The translations under genes were made by a program, and so were the position numbers. Shown in pieces: positions 11,700 to 23,916 of a stretch of DNA of 64,000 nucleotides (position 1 is its first letter; each line of letters opens with the position of its first letter). A model generated the notes under the pieces. The model had not been told where the DNA came from. It did no database searches and saw nothing but the letters and a program-made list of their open reading frames with translations. Location: positions 9,381,231 to 9,445,230 of the forward strand of contig NW_024736071.1 of assembly GCF_018991925.1 (NCBI RefSeq), written 5' to 3'. The stretch is from Homarus americanus. Lineage: Eukaryota; Arthropoda; Malacostraca; Decapoda; Nephropidae.

Positions 11700-13145
11700 C
11701 AGTATACTCTCGATTCAATGGAATCCGATATAACGAACTCTGGATTTAGTGGAAGCATTTTTCCGTTATTTTGTGCTCAATTTAGTGAACTAGTTCGCTA
11801 AATTGAAATTAATTCCATTATTATGCTCACACCTATGGAGACAGACCTATGGAGACATCTCAGACACATGATACAGTAAAACCTACTTCAGCCTACTGTA
11901 CAGCGGATGTAATAAATGTTTAAAAAATATAAATAATTATACTGTATAAAAAACACCATATAAGATGCATCCCACATTTTAGCAGGGAGTATTTAGGAAA
12001 AAAATTGTGTGTATTTTCCTTCTGCAGACATAGTTTTCTTAAAATAATATATACAGTACCAGGAAATGTGAGGATTAAATAAAACTACCAACAAAAAATA
12101 ATGTACTACAGTATTGACAAATCAGTATATAAAAGCCAAATGAAAGTTTAACACAGTCGCCATTTGCACACACTCCGTTTCACCATAGTAACGAAGTCCA
12201 GCTGGGATGCCAATTCCCTAGCAATGCTCACTGCCCCCACTCCACCCTCACTGAGCCACCTAACTCATGTGCAAAGAAATGTAATTATTCCCCTTACATG
12301 TTTGCCTTAGGCAATTATTTTGTTTACTTTTTTTCACAATACGTATGTAGGGTGGTGTGTGCATGTATTTAAGTAAAGATAAGCGAAGAAAGTTACGTAT
12401 ACTGTATTTAGCCAAAAACGCGGATTGAAAAAACAAATTCATGGAGCCTTCTTTGTGTATTCACAGCTGAATCGCCAGGCAAGAAGATGACGGTGGCAGT
12501 GCGCTTGATGGGGGGTGAAGGAGGGGGTTTCAAGAATTGCAATTAAATGCCAGGTAACGACGTGTCCTCCTAATATTACTTATTAAGTAATTATTAGATG
12601 TTTTAATTGCCTGTATGTTGGCCTGGCGAGTTATTGCTATGCATTAACATACCTAGGTATAAAGCTAGGCGTTGCATTCTGAGGTTGAGCAAAAACAACC
12701 ATAACACCCCATAGCTTGGTTCAGTCGCCTGGTGGTTACAGTGATGAGTCTAACCTGGCTACAATGCCATGATTAATCACTATTATCACTATTATATCAG
12801 TAAACACTAATAATAACAGTAAATCCAATGAAATATGACAGAAAGCAAGAAGAGTTAACAGAGCAGACGACGCTCAACTAGTTGTCACTTGACTCACTCG
12901 CACCCGTTACCAGGCGTATGATAGAAATATGTATAGGAGAAATCCATATCTTTTAGCCTACAGTAATTTGAAGACGATGAAGGGCACAGTGGTAAACAAA
13001 TTACATAAATCGAGAGGTAGCAGTGATCAATACAAACGGTGGCGGCAGGACACAGACTGAACGGATGTAAACAAAACCAACACGCCAAGTGACGTGTGGC
13101 ACATTTGGTGGAATTTAACGGAATCACGTTTGATTTAGTGAAATA

Positions 13146-15755
13146 CAGTCAACCCTCGCTTTACGCGGTCCCACTTTACGTGTTTCCACATTTACGCGGT
13201 ACCCTGCCGAACACGGAATGCTCACTTTCCGCAGTGTGTGTACCCCTTTACACGGAAAGCGGCTGGCGGTCCTCTCGCGCCACGCCATTTTTGGATCCAA
13301 ACCTCCCGCCATCTCTCCCGCCATCCGCCATGTTGTGTAAGCGGCGCGAGTAGGTTACACAGTTTATGTCTTTGTTGCGTTATCGGTGACGTCATATGAC
13401 ATAGCGGACTGTGATTGGGCAAAGCATCCTCACCTCCCTCCCCGCTAGCTGTGATTGGTTTAATGTACTATGACGTGCCCCGCCGCGTGAGCGTTCAAGC
13501 CCCTTGACCTACCCGCGTCAGTTACACCCCTCCCGGCTACACCATGTATATCGGTATCCATTGTTCCATAAGAATGGCTTCCACCGGACCACCACCACAA
13601 AGAAACCTTGCATTACCTGGACCCAGCCGCCCTAAGCCAAAGAAGACACGACGTTCCATAAGCTACGAAATCAAATATAAGATCATACAAAAGTTGGAGA
13701 AAGGAACAAGACAGGTTGATCTCGCACGCCAGCATGGTGTTAACGAATCAACTATCACGACAATTAAGAAGGATGCAGCCAAGATAAAGGAGCAAATGAA
13801 CATCACAAAGTCTACATGTGCTTCTATGATCAAGTATTTCCACAACCAGGTGCTTCTCAAGACGGAAAAATTACTTGTGAGCTACTTGGTGCGTCAGGCG
13901 CGAAGGAACATGGCAGTGGACACGTGCTCAGTTAAGGAGTACGCACGTGAACTGTATGCTGCAGTGTCACGAAAGATGGGAATTACAGAGCCCAAACCCT
14001 TTAATGCTTCCTCTGGGTGGTTACAGAGGTTTAAGAAGAGGAACAAGATCACCAATATCAACATTGGTGGTGAAGAAGCTAGTGCTGACCGTGTCGTGGC
14101 TAGGGAATTTCCTCCGTTTTTACGTGACATGGAGGAAGGACAGTACACCGACGACCAGGTGTTTAACATGGACGAATCTGGTCTTTTCTGGGAAAAGTTA
14201 CCTTCCAAGACCTTCGTTGTGAAGAATGCCAGCAAGTGTCGGGGCCGGAAGTTGCAGAAGGAGCGCATCACCGTCCTGTTTACCACCAATGCCTCCGGTA
14301 CCTATAAGCTCAAGTTATCGGTGATCCACACAGCACGCAAGCCGCAAGCCTACAAGAGCATGGACATGACCAAGCTAAATGTCCACTGGCTGACCGCACA
14401 AAAGGCGTGGGTGTTCTCTACTCTGTCCCTCTCCTGGTTTGATGGCTGTTTTGTTCCCGATATGAAGGAATTCTGTGAGCAACAGAATGTGCCATTCAAG
14501 ATTTTGTTGCTGCTTGACAACGCACCAGGACACTCGCCCCTACTGTTAGATCGTCACCCCAACGTAAAAGTGGTCTTCCTTCCTCCCAATACAGCCCATG
14601 GACCAAGAATTGATCTGTAATGTAAAAGCTGCATTCTCTGCTAAAAAATTCAAGCTCCTGAACGACTACACCAACACCAAGGAAGAGCTGCGTAACCTGA
14701 GTGACACCAACACCGATAGCAAGAGCGAAGACGACGAGGATCAACAGTTGGCAGAGCAAGAAGTACTTTTGAAACAATTCTGGAGAACATTCAACGTCAA
14801 GAAAGCTGTGGACTTCTTGGTGGGGGCATGGGATCAGCTGTCTGTAGCAACTGTTCGTCATGCATGGAGACATGTGTTGCAAGGTATTCTGGGTGTTAGG
14901 CAGAGTAAATCTGTGACTGGTGAGGTTCAGACTGTTGCAGTAGCAGTGGACCTTGCCAGAGAAGCTGCGCAGTGTGTTACAGCTGCAGACTTCTCCGAGA
15001 CCACCAACGACGACATCCTGGAGGTGATAAGGGATCCTGATGTGACTACCGACGAGATTGTAGATGATGATGACGTCAGTGAAGAGGCAGGTGGTGCGTC
15101 ATCCCAAGAAGAACGCCGCTTATCCTATAGTAATGTAAGGGGTGCCATCGAGTGTATTGAGAAAGTCAACCTCCTCCTTTCCGACGACCCTGACGCTAAC
15201 AGGTATGAAATCTTCACTACCCAGCTGTTGCAGACTATGGAGCCCTACATCAAGGTTTATCACGACAACATAAGCATAACAGAGTTCTTCGCCCGCAACC
15301 CACCACTGCCAGCCCAAGCCAGTGATAGTGACAGAGGCAGAGACAGTGATGATGACTTTGAGGGATTTGTCAGGGAGGCACTAGTAAGTGTGGATGACAC
15401 CGATGAAGACTCACCTGAGGGCCAGTAGCCTGCCCTCTGCCTCGGAACCAGCCTCCATTCCCCTACGCCGACTCATCTCTTCTACTAACGTAAGTGTTAA
15501 CCCCAACCTTGTTTTTTCTAACCTAACCTTCAGTTTATTATTCTCTTATTGATTGTTCCCTTCTATATTATGTGTGTGTGAATATCATCATAAAGTTAAG
15601 ATGTTATTTTTAGTAAAACGTACGTATTGTGTCGGGAAAAAGAGGAGTTTGGGGGTCGGCCCGGTCTCTATTTCAATTAATCCCATATGTTATGTTGTTC
15701 ACTTTAAGCGTTTCTCACTTTACACGGGAAATTTTTATTTAACGGACAGGGGTGG
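13146..15755 (+). mobile_element. Tigger-D, near-autonomous copy
   Basis: The left end is TA-CAGTCAACCCTCGCTTTAC, with TTTACGCGGT repeated three times in the first 60 bp. It then carries a transposase (13574-15428) and a 3' part shared with the other Tigger-D copies (...GGAGTTTGGGGGTCGGCCC...). The right terminus is degraded near 15730-15760, so the end is approximate. It is nested in family J. Confidence 0.85.
13574..15428 (+). pseudogene. Tigger/pogo-type DDE transposase, one frameshift from intact
   Basis: The protein begins MASTGPPPQRN at 13574; an in-frame ATG at 13544 is less likely. In order it has an N-terminal helix-turn-helix (about residues 25-75, SYEIKYKIIQKLEKG, VNESTITTIKK), a CENP-B-type helix-turn-helix (about 90-155, GWLQRFKKR), and the DDE nuclease. 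Asp-1 lies in VFNMDESGLFW (residue 200) and Asp-2 in LLLLDNAPGHS (residue 315). The third Asp belongs to the MDQ motif at 14598. A short deletion just before it removed the usual S-L-x-Q-P residues and shifted the frame, so the first ORF stops at 14620 and the rest (14598-15428) lies in another frame. The C-terminus is acidic. In life it would cut and paste at TA sites in the nucleus. Confidence 0.92.
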
Positions 15756-15788
15756 CTCGAATTAGTTCATTAAATTGAGAAAATACTG

Positions 15789-16150
15789 TACACTATTACT
15801 GTTCCACCAATACTGTTCCTCCATAAACTCTAAATTCATGTAAGATATACATAAAAGACAATTCTTTTTATTTTTTTCCCTTCAAATATTCTCCCATTAC
15901 AGGTATAATGCAGGGAGAGCAGAATTAAAATCAAATTGTGTTCTCTTTGTTTAGGTAACAATACAAGGTGGAGAAATGCACTCTACTCCCAGACTAGAGG
16001 GATACATGTCATGCCCAAAGTAGGTAAATTGCTCTTAGGCCCATACAATAACGTATCAAGATTAAATTAATGTTCAACGATACTTTAACTTTAGATAGTA
16101 CTATTATTCCATTGCTTTGTACTATAGACGGCACTACTGCTTAGTTGACT
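15789..16150. other. Intron sequence, nothing recognised
   Basis: Intronic sequence between two transposons. No gene or repeat end could be supported. Confidence 0.4.
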
Positions 16151-16763
16151 TGTAATCGAGACTGCGCCACTACTTGGCTGGTTTGTACAAAAGTCAGCAC
16201 CATCGTCTGAATGATTTGCACTGCATGGAGGCGAATTAAAAGATCAGCTGTTGAAGGAGCTTATCACTTGGCAACACTGGTGCATGTTACTGCTCCTTTC
16301 CACTCCATCTCTCTAATCACCCACACCTTTCTGCTTTCTCACTTCATATTTAAAAATGTTATGTAATGTAATTTTGAAGGGATACAACTTTGCTCATTTA
16401 TACTTATACTTCTCACAATTTCTCTGAAATACTTTAGGTTTCGTGTTTATTCAAGACATCTTCAGGTCATCAGACCCACTAATCCCCCACCCAAGAAAAG
16501 GTGACCTGACATTCCATCATATAAGTCAGTAATATGAGACACTAATCCCCTACCCTACCTCCAACTGACATTGAATCAGGTCTGTTCCCTCCCCAAAATA
16601 CTTGAGCTTTCGTCTTTATTCAAGACATTTTTAGAAAATGCTCTTGATTTTCGACCTCGGGAATTTTTCCCAAAGCCGGAATACTTTTTAATTCCGGCTT
16701 TGGGAATGCTTTTCCGAGCAAATTTCAATTCCGGCTATCGGAGAGTTCCGGCTAATGGAGATA
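16150..16763. mobile_element. Pogo-like family H copy
   Basis: The sequence matches 26746-27370 in reverse, including the blocks AGATCAGCTGTTGA, AACACTGGTGCATGTTAC and GACCCACTAATCCCC. The right side ends with CCGGCTATCGG and CCGGCTAATGG motifs. A sub-segment (TTCGTGTTTATTCAAGACAT) is repeated at 16440 and 16610. It is noncoding. The left boundary is approximate. Confidence 0.5.
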
Positions 16764-16765
16764 TT

Positions 16766-16770
16766 ATTAA

Positions 16771-16804
<34 letters not shown>
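16766..16804. repeat. Microsatellite (TA)n(TG)n
   Basis: A run of alternating TA followed by eleven or so TG units adjoins the family H end. Confidence 0.95.
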
Positions 16805-16839
16805 TCGCACACAGGGTGGTGAAATGCGTCTAGTGTGGC

Positions 16840-19800
16840 AGCATTTTGTCAGTGTTAAGGTGAAAGCACGGCTTGCTCCCTCTCGCTTTCAGCTGCCGCC
16901 TCTGGCTAGCCCTCATGGGTAACAGGGAAGTAACTTGCACGAGTCTTACCCTGCCAGTACACAGCCTCCTCACCATCAAGACTCTTGCTGTGCCTCCTTG
17001 TGGCAACACACGGTAAGTAGGTGCCTTGTGGACCCAGGCTAAACCAGCAGGGGATCGCGAAGTAGCAGTGGACCTCAGATGGACTGAGCATAGGCCCATT
17101 GGCATGTGGACACGTCCTGGCACCTACCAACCATTGCCCCACTACCTGCGGATTAACCTTGGTAGGTATAAGGCTACGGGAGTAAACCCCAAACGAAAAA
17201 TCTGCAGTGGAGCCCCGCATCATGCAGACATGCTTACAGAGCTCCAACAAGACCCCAACGGCAGTATAGGCGGAAGAGGTGACCACCATGGGAACCCAAC
17301 GATTACACCGGCGGACGAAGGCGATGCCTGATAGGCAGGCTACTAAGATGAAACCCAACAAACTGGGCTAACGGCAGTCCATTGCAACTCTCCCTCTCCC
17401 CAGTCGTTGCAACATTTGCACCACTGTATCAGGAAAAGGGAGAGCCAAGATGTGTGGTTGCAGCCTGTGCTCCTGCCTCACCACATAAATCAACTATCAC
17501 GCAGCCATCATACAGCTCATCATACCTCTCATCATCACCAAAACCCCCATGCCCCCAAAAATCCTTCGGCGATGGACGAGTGGCAACAGGGACAGGCAGA
17601 GATGACTGCCGGGAGTCTCTAGTCACAACTCTGCACATGGGAAGCACAGATAAGATGGTCGTTTAGGCACTGAGATCTAGGCCAGCAGTGCAATCCGGTC
17701 CAGTCTGTGCTACAGAGTAAGTTCCTTTCGAGAAGCCACTAGGCTCACCCCACATGGGGAGGGGCTAGGAAGGGTGCCCTAAACATAGCCTGCCTAAAGA
17801 ACCAGCCTGACTGGGGAATTGCACCCATTAAGGTCATCCTTATACAGTCAAAAACACAGTAATAATCACAGATCAAAACAAAAAAACTATACAACCTCTT
17901 ATGGTCATTGCATGGAATGTCAGGACCCTCCTGGTTACTGACACAAATGAGGATCCTGAAAGAAGAAATGCCCTTGTGACATAAGAGCTGGCTAGGTATA
18001 ACATAGACATAGTAGCTATTAGTGAGTCCTGGCTCCCAGACAACGGCCGACTCACAGAATGGGGGTCTGGCTATATCTTTTACTGGAAGGGTAAGCCTGC
18101 TGCAGAGAGAAACAGCATTTATGGAGTTGGATTGGCATCCACCAACACATCCTACAGGCTAAATCAAATGCCTGTTGAGATCAACGAGCGCCTCATAATG
18201 CTCCGAGTCCCACTGAGTCACCCGCATCATATCTTTTTCATCAGTGCATATGCCCCAACACTGGATGCAGTGATAACCTCTATCCTGGGTGACTTCAGTG
18301 CCAGAGTTGGCAGAGATGCCGACATTTGGCAAGAAACCATAGGAAAAATGGAATATGCAAGTGCAATCCCTACGGCCTACTCCTCCTCACCAAGTGTGCT
18401 GCACACAACCTCACTACTGAATCACTAATACCTTGTTTAAGCAGACCGACAAGTTCAAGGGTTCGTGACAACACCCATGATCCAAACACTGGCATCTCAT
18501 TAACTACATCATTGTCAGAGAAAGAGATCGCCGAGATGTCCTCATCACCCAAGCCAAGCTCTCACTTCACGTAGCCCCAAAATGGCAAAGGCAGCAAGCC
18601 TCCATTAGAGGTTTTGACACTAAGAGTCTGGAGGATCCAGCAGTAGCACATGCTTTCAGAGAGCAGCTCGAACATGGGCTGATAAACAACCAGACAACAA
18701 ACAACCCAAATCTCAGCGCGGAATGGGATATTCTAGACACTGTCATGAAAAAACCTGCAGAGAGACCCTCGGCCAGATTGAAAGAATACACCAGGGCTGG
18801 TTCGATGAAAATGACCCAAAAATCAATGTACTCGTCGACGATAAACGTGCCGCTTTAACTGACTGGCAGAACAACCCTCAGTCTTGGACCAAAGCTGATA
18901 CCTTCCGCAAGAAGAAAGCAGCGGCCCAGCACAAATTTAGCAATCTAAATAACAACTGTTTTAAAAATAAAGTATGTGAGACATGAAAACTTGCTGATCA
19001 GCACAAGATGCACAATTTTTTTAATTCCACTAAAACATTTTATGGGCCAATCACTCATGGCACAGCCCCTCTCCGCTCCTCCGATGGTAACTCCCTAATT
19101 AAAGATGAAGAAGGCATCCTTTAGCGCTGAAAAGAGCACTATCATTCATTGCTCAACCGAAACACTGATGTGGATGTCCTGACTACCTAGCAGGTCCATC
19201 AGCATCCAGAGCTAACCCACCTCACCTCTCCTCTATCCCTGGATGAGGTAGCTACTGCCATCAAACAGATGAAAAATAACAAAGCCTCAGGGCCTGATGG
19301 AATCCCAGCCAAGGTGTATAAAGCAGGAGGACCTCTGCTTACGCGCTGACTCCACTCTCTACTTGATAATATACTAGTGAAAAAGGAGGAAATCCCCCAA
19401 ACTCTTAGACACTCCATTGTCAATATTTATAAGAACAAGGGAGATTGGTCAGACTGTGGCAATTACCGCGGGATCTCGCTGCTGTCCGTATCTGGCAAGA
19501 TTATCACCAGAGTCCTCTTAAACGGACTTCTTCCTGAGGCGGAAAGCTTCCTCCCAGAATCTCTATGTGGCTTTAGACCATAACATGGTACCATTGACAT
19601 AATCTTTGCTGTCCGCTGGATACAGGAAAAGTGCAGAGAAGTGACGTGACATGTACATTTCCTTTATCAACCTAACCAAGGCTTCTGACTCAGTCAACAA
19701 GGAAGCCCCCTGGTGGGCCTTCAGCCGTTTTGGCTGCTTACCAAAGTTCATCGCCATTGTGATGCAACCCCACAATGGCATGAATGGCAGTGACCTGCAC

Positions 19801-20960
19801 AATGGCACCCAGTCTGACTTCTTTCCCATCCAATTTAGTCAGTGGGGTGGACATCGAGTACCGGATGAAGGGTCTTTTCAACATAAGACGACTCCAGGCA
19901 GGAACAAAGGTGTCAGCAGCTTTCATTACTGAACTTCAGTATGCAGACGACCTCTCCCTTGTCACTCACACTGAACGCGACCTACAAGAGATCCTAAACA
20001 CCTGAGCAGATGTATATGCACACTTTGGCCTTCAGGTAAATGTACCCAAGACTCAGATTCTCCTTCAGCCTACTCCTGGTTCAGCCACACCTCCACCATC
20101 AATCCAGCTTAATGGTACTACCCTCTCTAATATTACCCACTTTCAGTATCTTGGCTCTCACCTTTCCTTCACAGCAGACATCGATGAAGAGATTCAGCAT
20201 CGGATCAGATGTGCATCTCAAGCCTTTGGCAGACTCCATACCCATGTCTTCAGCTGTAGGGAGCTGAAATTATCTACAAACTTGCACTTATATCAAGCAG
20301 TGGTCCTCCCCACCCTGCTATATGGCAATGAGACATGGGTCACATACAGGAGGCACCTCAAGGCACTTGAAAACTTTCACCAACGTAGTCTATGTTCCTT
20401 CCTCCAAGTTCGCTGGGAAGACAAGAGATCAAATGCCAGAATCCTCGCTGACACCAACTGTAGAAGCATCGAGGCTACCATTATTCATGAATAACCACGT
20501 TGGTCTGGCCATGTTACCCACATGGACGAAAGTAGACTGCCAAAGCAGCTACTTTACAGTCACCTAACGAATAGTAAATATAACGCCGGCGGGCAACTAA
20601 AAATGTATAAGGATACTCTTCAGACAAACCTGAAGAAGTGTGAAATCAACCCCACTCACCTGGGAGACAATTACACCTCACCATAACACTTGGAGGAGCA
20701 CCACATAATACTTTCGAGTTAGCCCGACTGCGTAACGAGGCAGACAAGCGCCAACACCGGAAAGACGCTGCCACCACCCCTCCCGCACTAAATGTAGCCC
20801 CACATGTGCAGCATCTGTGGATGGCCCTGCAGGTCCAGTATCAGCCTCTCTAGTCACTTCAAAGCTCGCCAACGAAGGCGACATCCCTAATAACTCATAT
20901 CAATGTCTCATAACTGGATGATCGTCATACTTGATTCTCAGAGAGAGAGATCATTGTGCA
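16840..20960 (+). mobile_element. RTE-type LINE, near full length, heavily mutated
   Basis: A 5' untranslated part (16840-17890) has the RINLGRYKATGVNPKRKI leader seen in this LINE type. A single ORF with endonuclease, reverse transcriptase and C-terminal zinc finger then ends near 20880. Many stops interrupt it. Both end points are approximate, because no target duplication was found. Confidence 0.75.
17901..20880 (+). pseudogene. LINE polyprotein: APE endonuclease, RT, zinc finger
   Basis: The endonuclease starts MVIAWNVRTLLVTD, with VAISESWLPDNG, RLIMLRVPLSHPHHIFFISA and YAPTLDA (17901-18270). The catalytic-core end with HLINYIIVRERDRRD lies near 18500. The RT follows with NKASGPDGIPAKVYKAGG, NYRGISLLSVSGKI, LCGFRP and LQYADDLSLVTHT (catalytic Asp pair near 19945). 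A C-terminal C2H2-like finger CSICGWPCRSS...SHFKAR lies at 20807-20870, where the second His has become Arg. In-frame stops and shifts occur throughout. No functional protein can be made. Confidence 0.85.
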
Positions 20961-21504
20961 ATACCTTTGATACCTTCAAGCCTAGATATCAACCAAGAAA
21001 TTGCTTACTATGGAACGTAGTTTGCCTTTTTTTTTTTTTACGGGGATTGGCCCACCCGGGCACAGGTCAATGACCCACATCAAGGCCTAGGGAGCGAAAA
21101 AAAAGAATAGAGAAATTAAAATAGAAAAAGAAAAGGTTATATTAATCTACACTGCAAAGATGACAGAAAATTAGCTTTCTAAAGTGAGACAGATTGTATG
21201 AGTATGGAAACACAGAAGGAGGCAGAGCATTCCACAATTTGGCTGTGTGAGGAAAGAAGGATGTACTATAACGGGTTAATCTAGTGTGACTGACATCCAC
21301 AGAGAAATGGTGGGCACCGCGGGCAAGACATATGTTACGAGCCCACGGCCTTGCTGGCAGTACACAGGTTGCCAAATCCACCGAACATTGCCCGTTAAAG
21401 TACCTGTAAAAGAGAGAGGATGAAGCAACATTGCGACGAAGAGAAAAGGAAGAGAGATTGTCAACTAAATGAGGAGAGTTAATAAGACGAATGAATCCCT
21501 TATA

Positions 21505-22046
21505 CAGTCGACCCTCGTTAAAACAGACTAATAGGGGGGGAAGGGTGTCCGATTCAGTCAATTGTCCGAATTAACTGATTTAGGGGTTAATATTGCATAA
21601 TATTGCATTATATTTCAAAGAAAATGCAGTGAGTTTGTCCTTAGCCTTGAGTATGTCCGAAACTGTTTTCTTTTTAACACCATACTCGTCACAAACTCTA
21701 GCCACCGAAGCACCAGCCTCTAACTTCCTTATAAGTTCCAGTTTCTGGTTCACAGAAAGGGTCACATACTTCCTCTTCGGCGTATTACTCCCCCTTGAAG
21801 ACATGATGTAAAATACAAGGCTGAAAGATGCCTAATCACTGAAATATCACAAAAATTGCAGGGCAACACAACACTGATACTCGAATATGGCACCAAGTCA
21901 ACAATGACTGGCGGTCTGGCGCGCGCCATCTATCGGACAATCCCAGAACCAGAAATTTGACACGGACAGTCCCTCGCCTAATTCAGATTTCGTCCAATTT
22001 ATCCGATATCCGGATTAAAGGGGTCCGTTTTAACGAGGGTCGACTG
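21505..22046 (-). mobile_element. Pogo-like family I, deletion derivative
   Basis: The copy is 542 bp with inverted ends CAGTCGACCCTCGTTAAAAC / ...TTTTAACGAGGGTCGACTG and TA on each side. Removing it restores the LINE codons L-Q-V-Y-K-G, which confirms the boundaries. It keeps only the start of a transposase. Confidence 0.93.
21580..21804 (-). pseudogene. Pogo-type transposase N-terminus
   Basis: MSSRGSNTPKRKYVTLSVNQ opens it, followed by a psq/CENP-B-type helix-turn-helix (KLELIRKLEAGASVARVCDE and VKKKTVSDILKAKD). The rest of the DNA-binding domain and the whole DDE nuclease are missing. It could at most encode a DNA-binding fragment. Confidence 0.8.
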
Positions 22047-22354
22047 TATACTTGAAGCAACTGCTCAGGAGTGAAGTAGCTACAGCATCTGTACAGCATC
22101 TGTACAGCATTCCCAAATTTCGGGAGGCAACTTTAGCAACATTGAGGATGTGTGGCTTCCATGACATATTAGAGGAAATGGTGAGGCCTAGCATATCTAT
22201 TTTAGAATTTGGCGGAATGATAGCGTCCTGAAATGTGATTGTTGGGAGATCATTAATTTGGAAAGTGTAATTGGTAAATACCGAGTTTTATTACTATTGA
22301 ATTTGACCAAGCTTCTACCTCCCCATTCGGAGATGCTGGAAGTAAATACTCTAC

Positions 22355-22501
22355 CTTCTGCTGGGTAGTGGACTCCATGTGCACCTGATGAGGGACAAGC
22401 ATTGCTAACACTGGAAATACATAACACTGAAAGTCTGACTGAGTAAATTTGGTCGGTGTGTTGTACAAGGACTTTGGTACGTCAAGGGTTTTACCATCAA
22501 T
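22355..22501 (-). CDS. TSC2: TSC2 exon
   Basis: The exon is 147 nt, phase 0 at both ends (TTTACAG/ATTGAT and CAGAAG/GTAGAG). It encodes IDGKTLDVPKSLYN...FTQSDFQCYVFPVLAMLV...TTQQK, matching human FSRTDLHLAVVPVLTALI...KTKQRE. A truncated LINE on the same strand begins at, or within about 15 bases of, the donor. The intronic part of the donor may therefore be LINE-derived. Confidence 0.94.
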
Positions 22502-23012
22502 CTGTAAATAAGATTATACATGTTAGTTAAATGAAAAACATTGAAAAAATTAATCTCTAAAGAACAGTACCTCAAAATGAAATTTCAACACAGTATTACC
22601 CTACTGAATATTACATTTTCTACTTTAAGAATATATATATACTGTACATCCCTGTATTCAATTTCATGCCTGTTAAAATTTTCAATTTACTGTACATATT
22701 TCAAATTTTTCATAAACATCTTAATGAAGATATAGTACTGGTTGGCCTCGCAAATTCGTGTTAATTTGTATCCCACCATGACTGAATTTCCGAAATAGGC
22801 ATTTTTAAAAACATAAGAATATTTGGAAAAAACAATCTAATTTTACATCATAAACTTTTATAACTTCAAACTTATATAGTACTCCAATGCCATATTTATT
22901 GGACAGTTCCTTAATACTTATTCCACTCTATTTAGATAAACAATGTCATTCAGAATTAAGTGATTTAGTGAGCACAAGGTTAGCCAACTTTGCACAAATT
23001 TCAAACTGCATA
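22502..23012. other. Intron sequence, nothing recognised
   Basis: A/T-rich intron directly upstream (in gene sense) of the exon at 22355-22501. No transposon boundary or gene was recognised. Confidence 0.5.
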
Positions 23013-23446
23013 CAGTAAAGCCTCGAATAACGATGGTAATGTGTCCTCCAATATTGCAGTGTAAGGTGAATCGTCATATCATAAATCATTAATAACCATT
23101 AAAATAAAGCAATAATAATTTGATGCACTCCAAGGTTCAACCTTTTCATATCTGTTGTGTGGTTCCCCCAAAAGAAAATTAATGAAAAATAAGCTTATAC
23201 ACATTTTTAGCTTTTGAACCAGCACTACCACCACTTGCTCTCTTGCTCATGATGAATAAAATATGCCTTAAGAAACCTAAGAAAGTTTTTCCTCCTGTTC
23301 CTGTTCATATGCGTGAAAACAAAGGGACCACAAGCTCGGACTCTTGTCTACTAGTGACGCGCATTAGCACTCATTAGCCCAGCAACTTTCCTTGCCCTTT
23401 AGCCAAACATGACCTGATGCGGCCGAAACTTGATCCACGCAGGTGT
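23013..23446 (-). mobile_element. Tigger-F, 3' end and 5' region (copy 1)
   Basis: It opens TA-CAGTAAAGCCTCGAATAACG and shares about 70 bp with the inverse of 31430-31498. A transposase start, MSKRASGGSAGSKAKN, reads leftwards from 23250 and stops after 23 codons. The upstream region resembles 27940-28050. The other end is lost where the 1.87-kb element begins. Confidence 0.7.
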
Positions 23447-23916
23447 TATACTGCCCATTATGTGGTCACTAATCCTAAGGGGGGTTACTAAACTAAAACA
23501 TAACCTAAGGTCGCTGCCACCAGACCACATGTACAGTATGTGTGGTTTTGTTTTTGTTAGGTAGCTGGCAGAGCAAGCCAGCCACTGTGAGTTTGTGTTT
23601 TCATTAATCAAATCGAGAGTGGAAGGAAGGGTAAAACACCAACCAAGACTAACTAATTTATTTCCTAATAAAAAAAATATTGCATTGTCACAATACAAAA
23701 ATAGTCGACCTTCCCCAAGCAAATTATTAAGGTCACCACACCCCACACAAAATACCCGACCTTCTCCAAATAATGGTCTTCTCTCTTGATACCAAATCCT
23801 TGAACTCCTTACCTAGGTCATTCCTTCCTACAATATCACCCAAAAATACTCACTAGCACCAACGTACTATATAACACCAACATACTATATAGCACCAAAT
23901 ACATTCCACACATATA

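Larger units (their letters stand above)
11700..15788. mobile_element. Pogo-like family J, hosting a nested Tigger-D
   Basis: The left end is CAGTATACTCTCGATTCAAT preceded by TA. The right end ...TTAAATTGAGAAAATACTG is its imperfect inverse, followed by TA. The two halves of the original element are 11700-13145 and about 15756-15788. Positions 12420-12700 share a block with 40030-40110 and 45490-45740 (around GCAATTAAATGCC). No transposase of its own is visible. Confidence 0.65.
21027..22350 (-). mobile_element. 5'-truncated LINE (RT C-terminus plus 3' tail), split by a pogo element
   Basis: It reads on the minus strand from about 22350: SISEWGGRSLVKFNSNKT, LGLTISSNMSWKPHI, FTPEQLLQVYKG, then (after the pogo insert at 21505-22046) FIRLINSPHL, SLRRNVASSSLFYRYF and AKLWNALPPSVF. 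A 3' UTR with GGTCATTGACCTGTGCCCGG and poly-A at 21039-21027 follows. The same 3' tail recurs at 30757, 31076, 56520 and 62825. The LINE starts at or beside the donor of the TSC2 exon at 22355. Confidence 0.85.
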
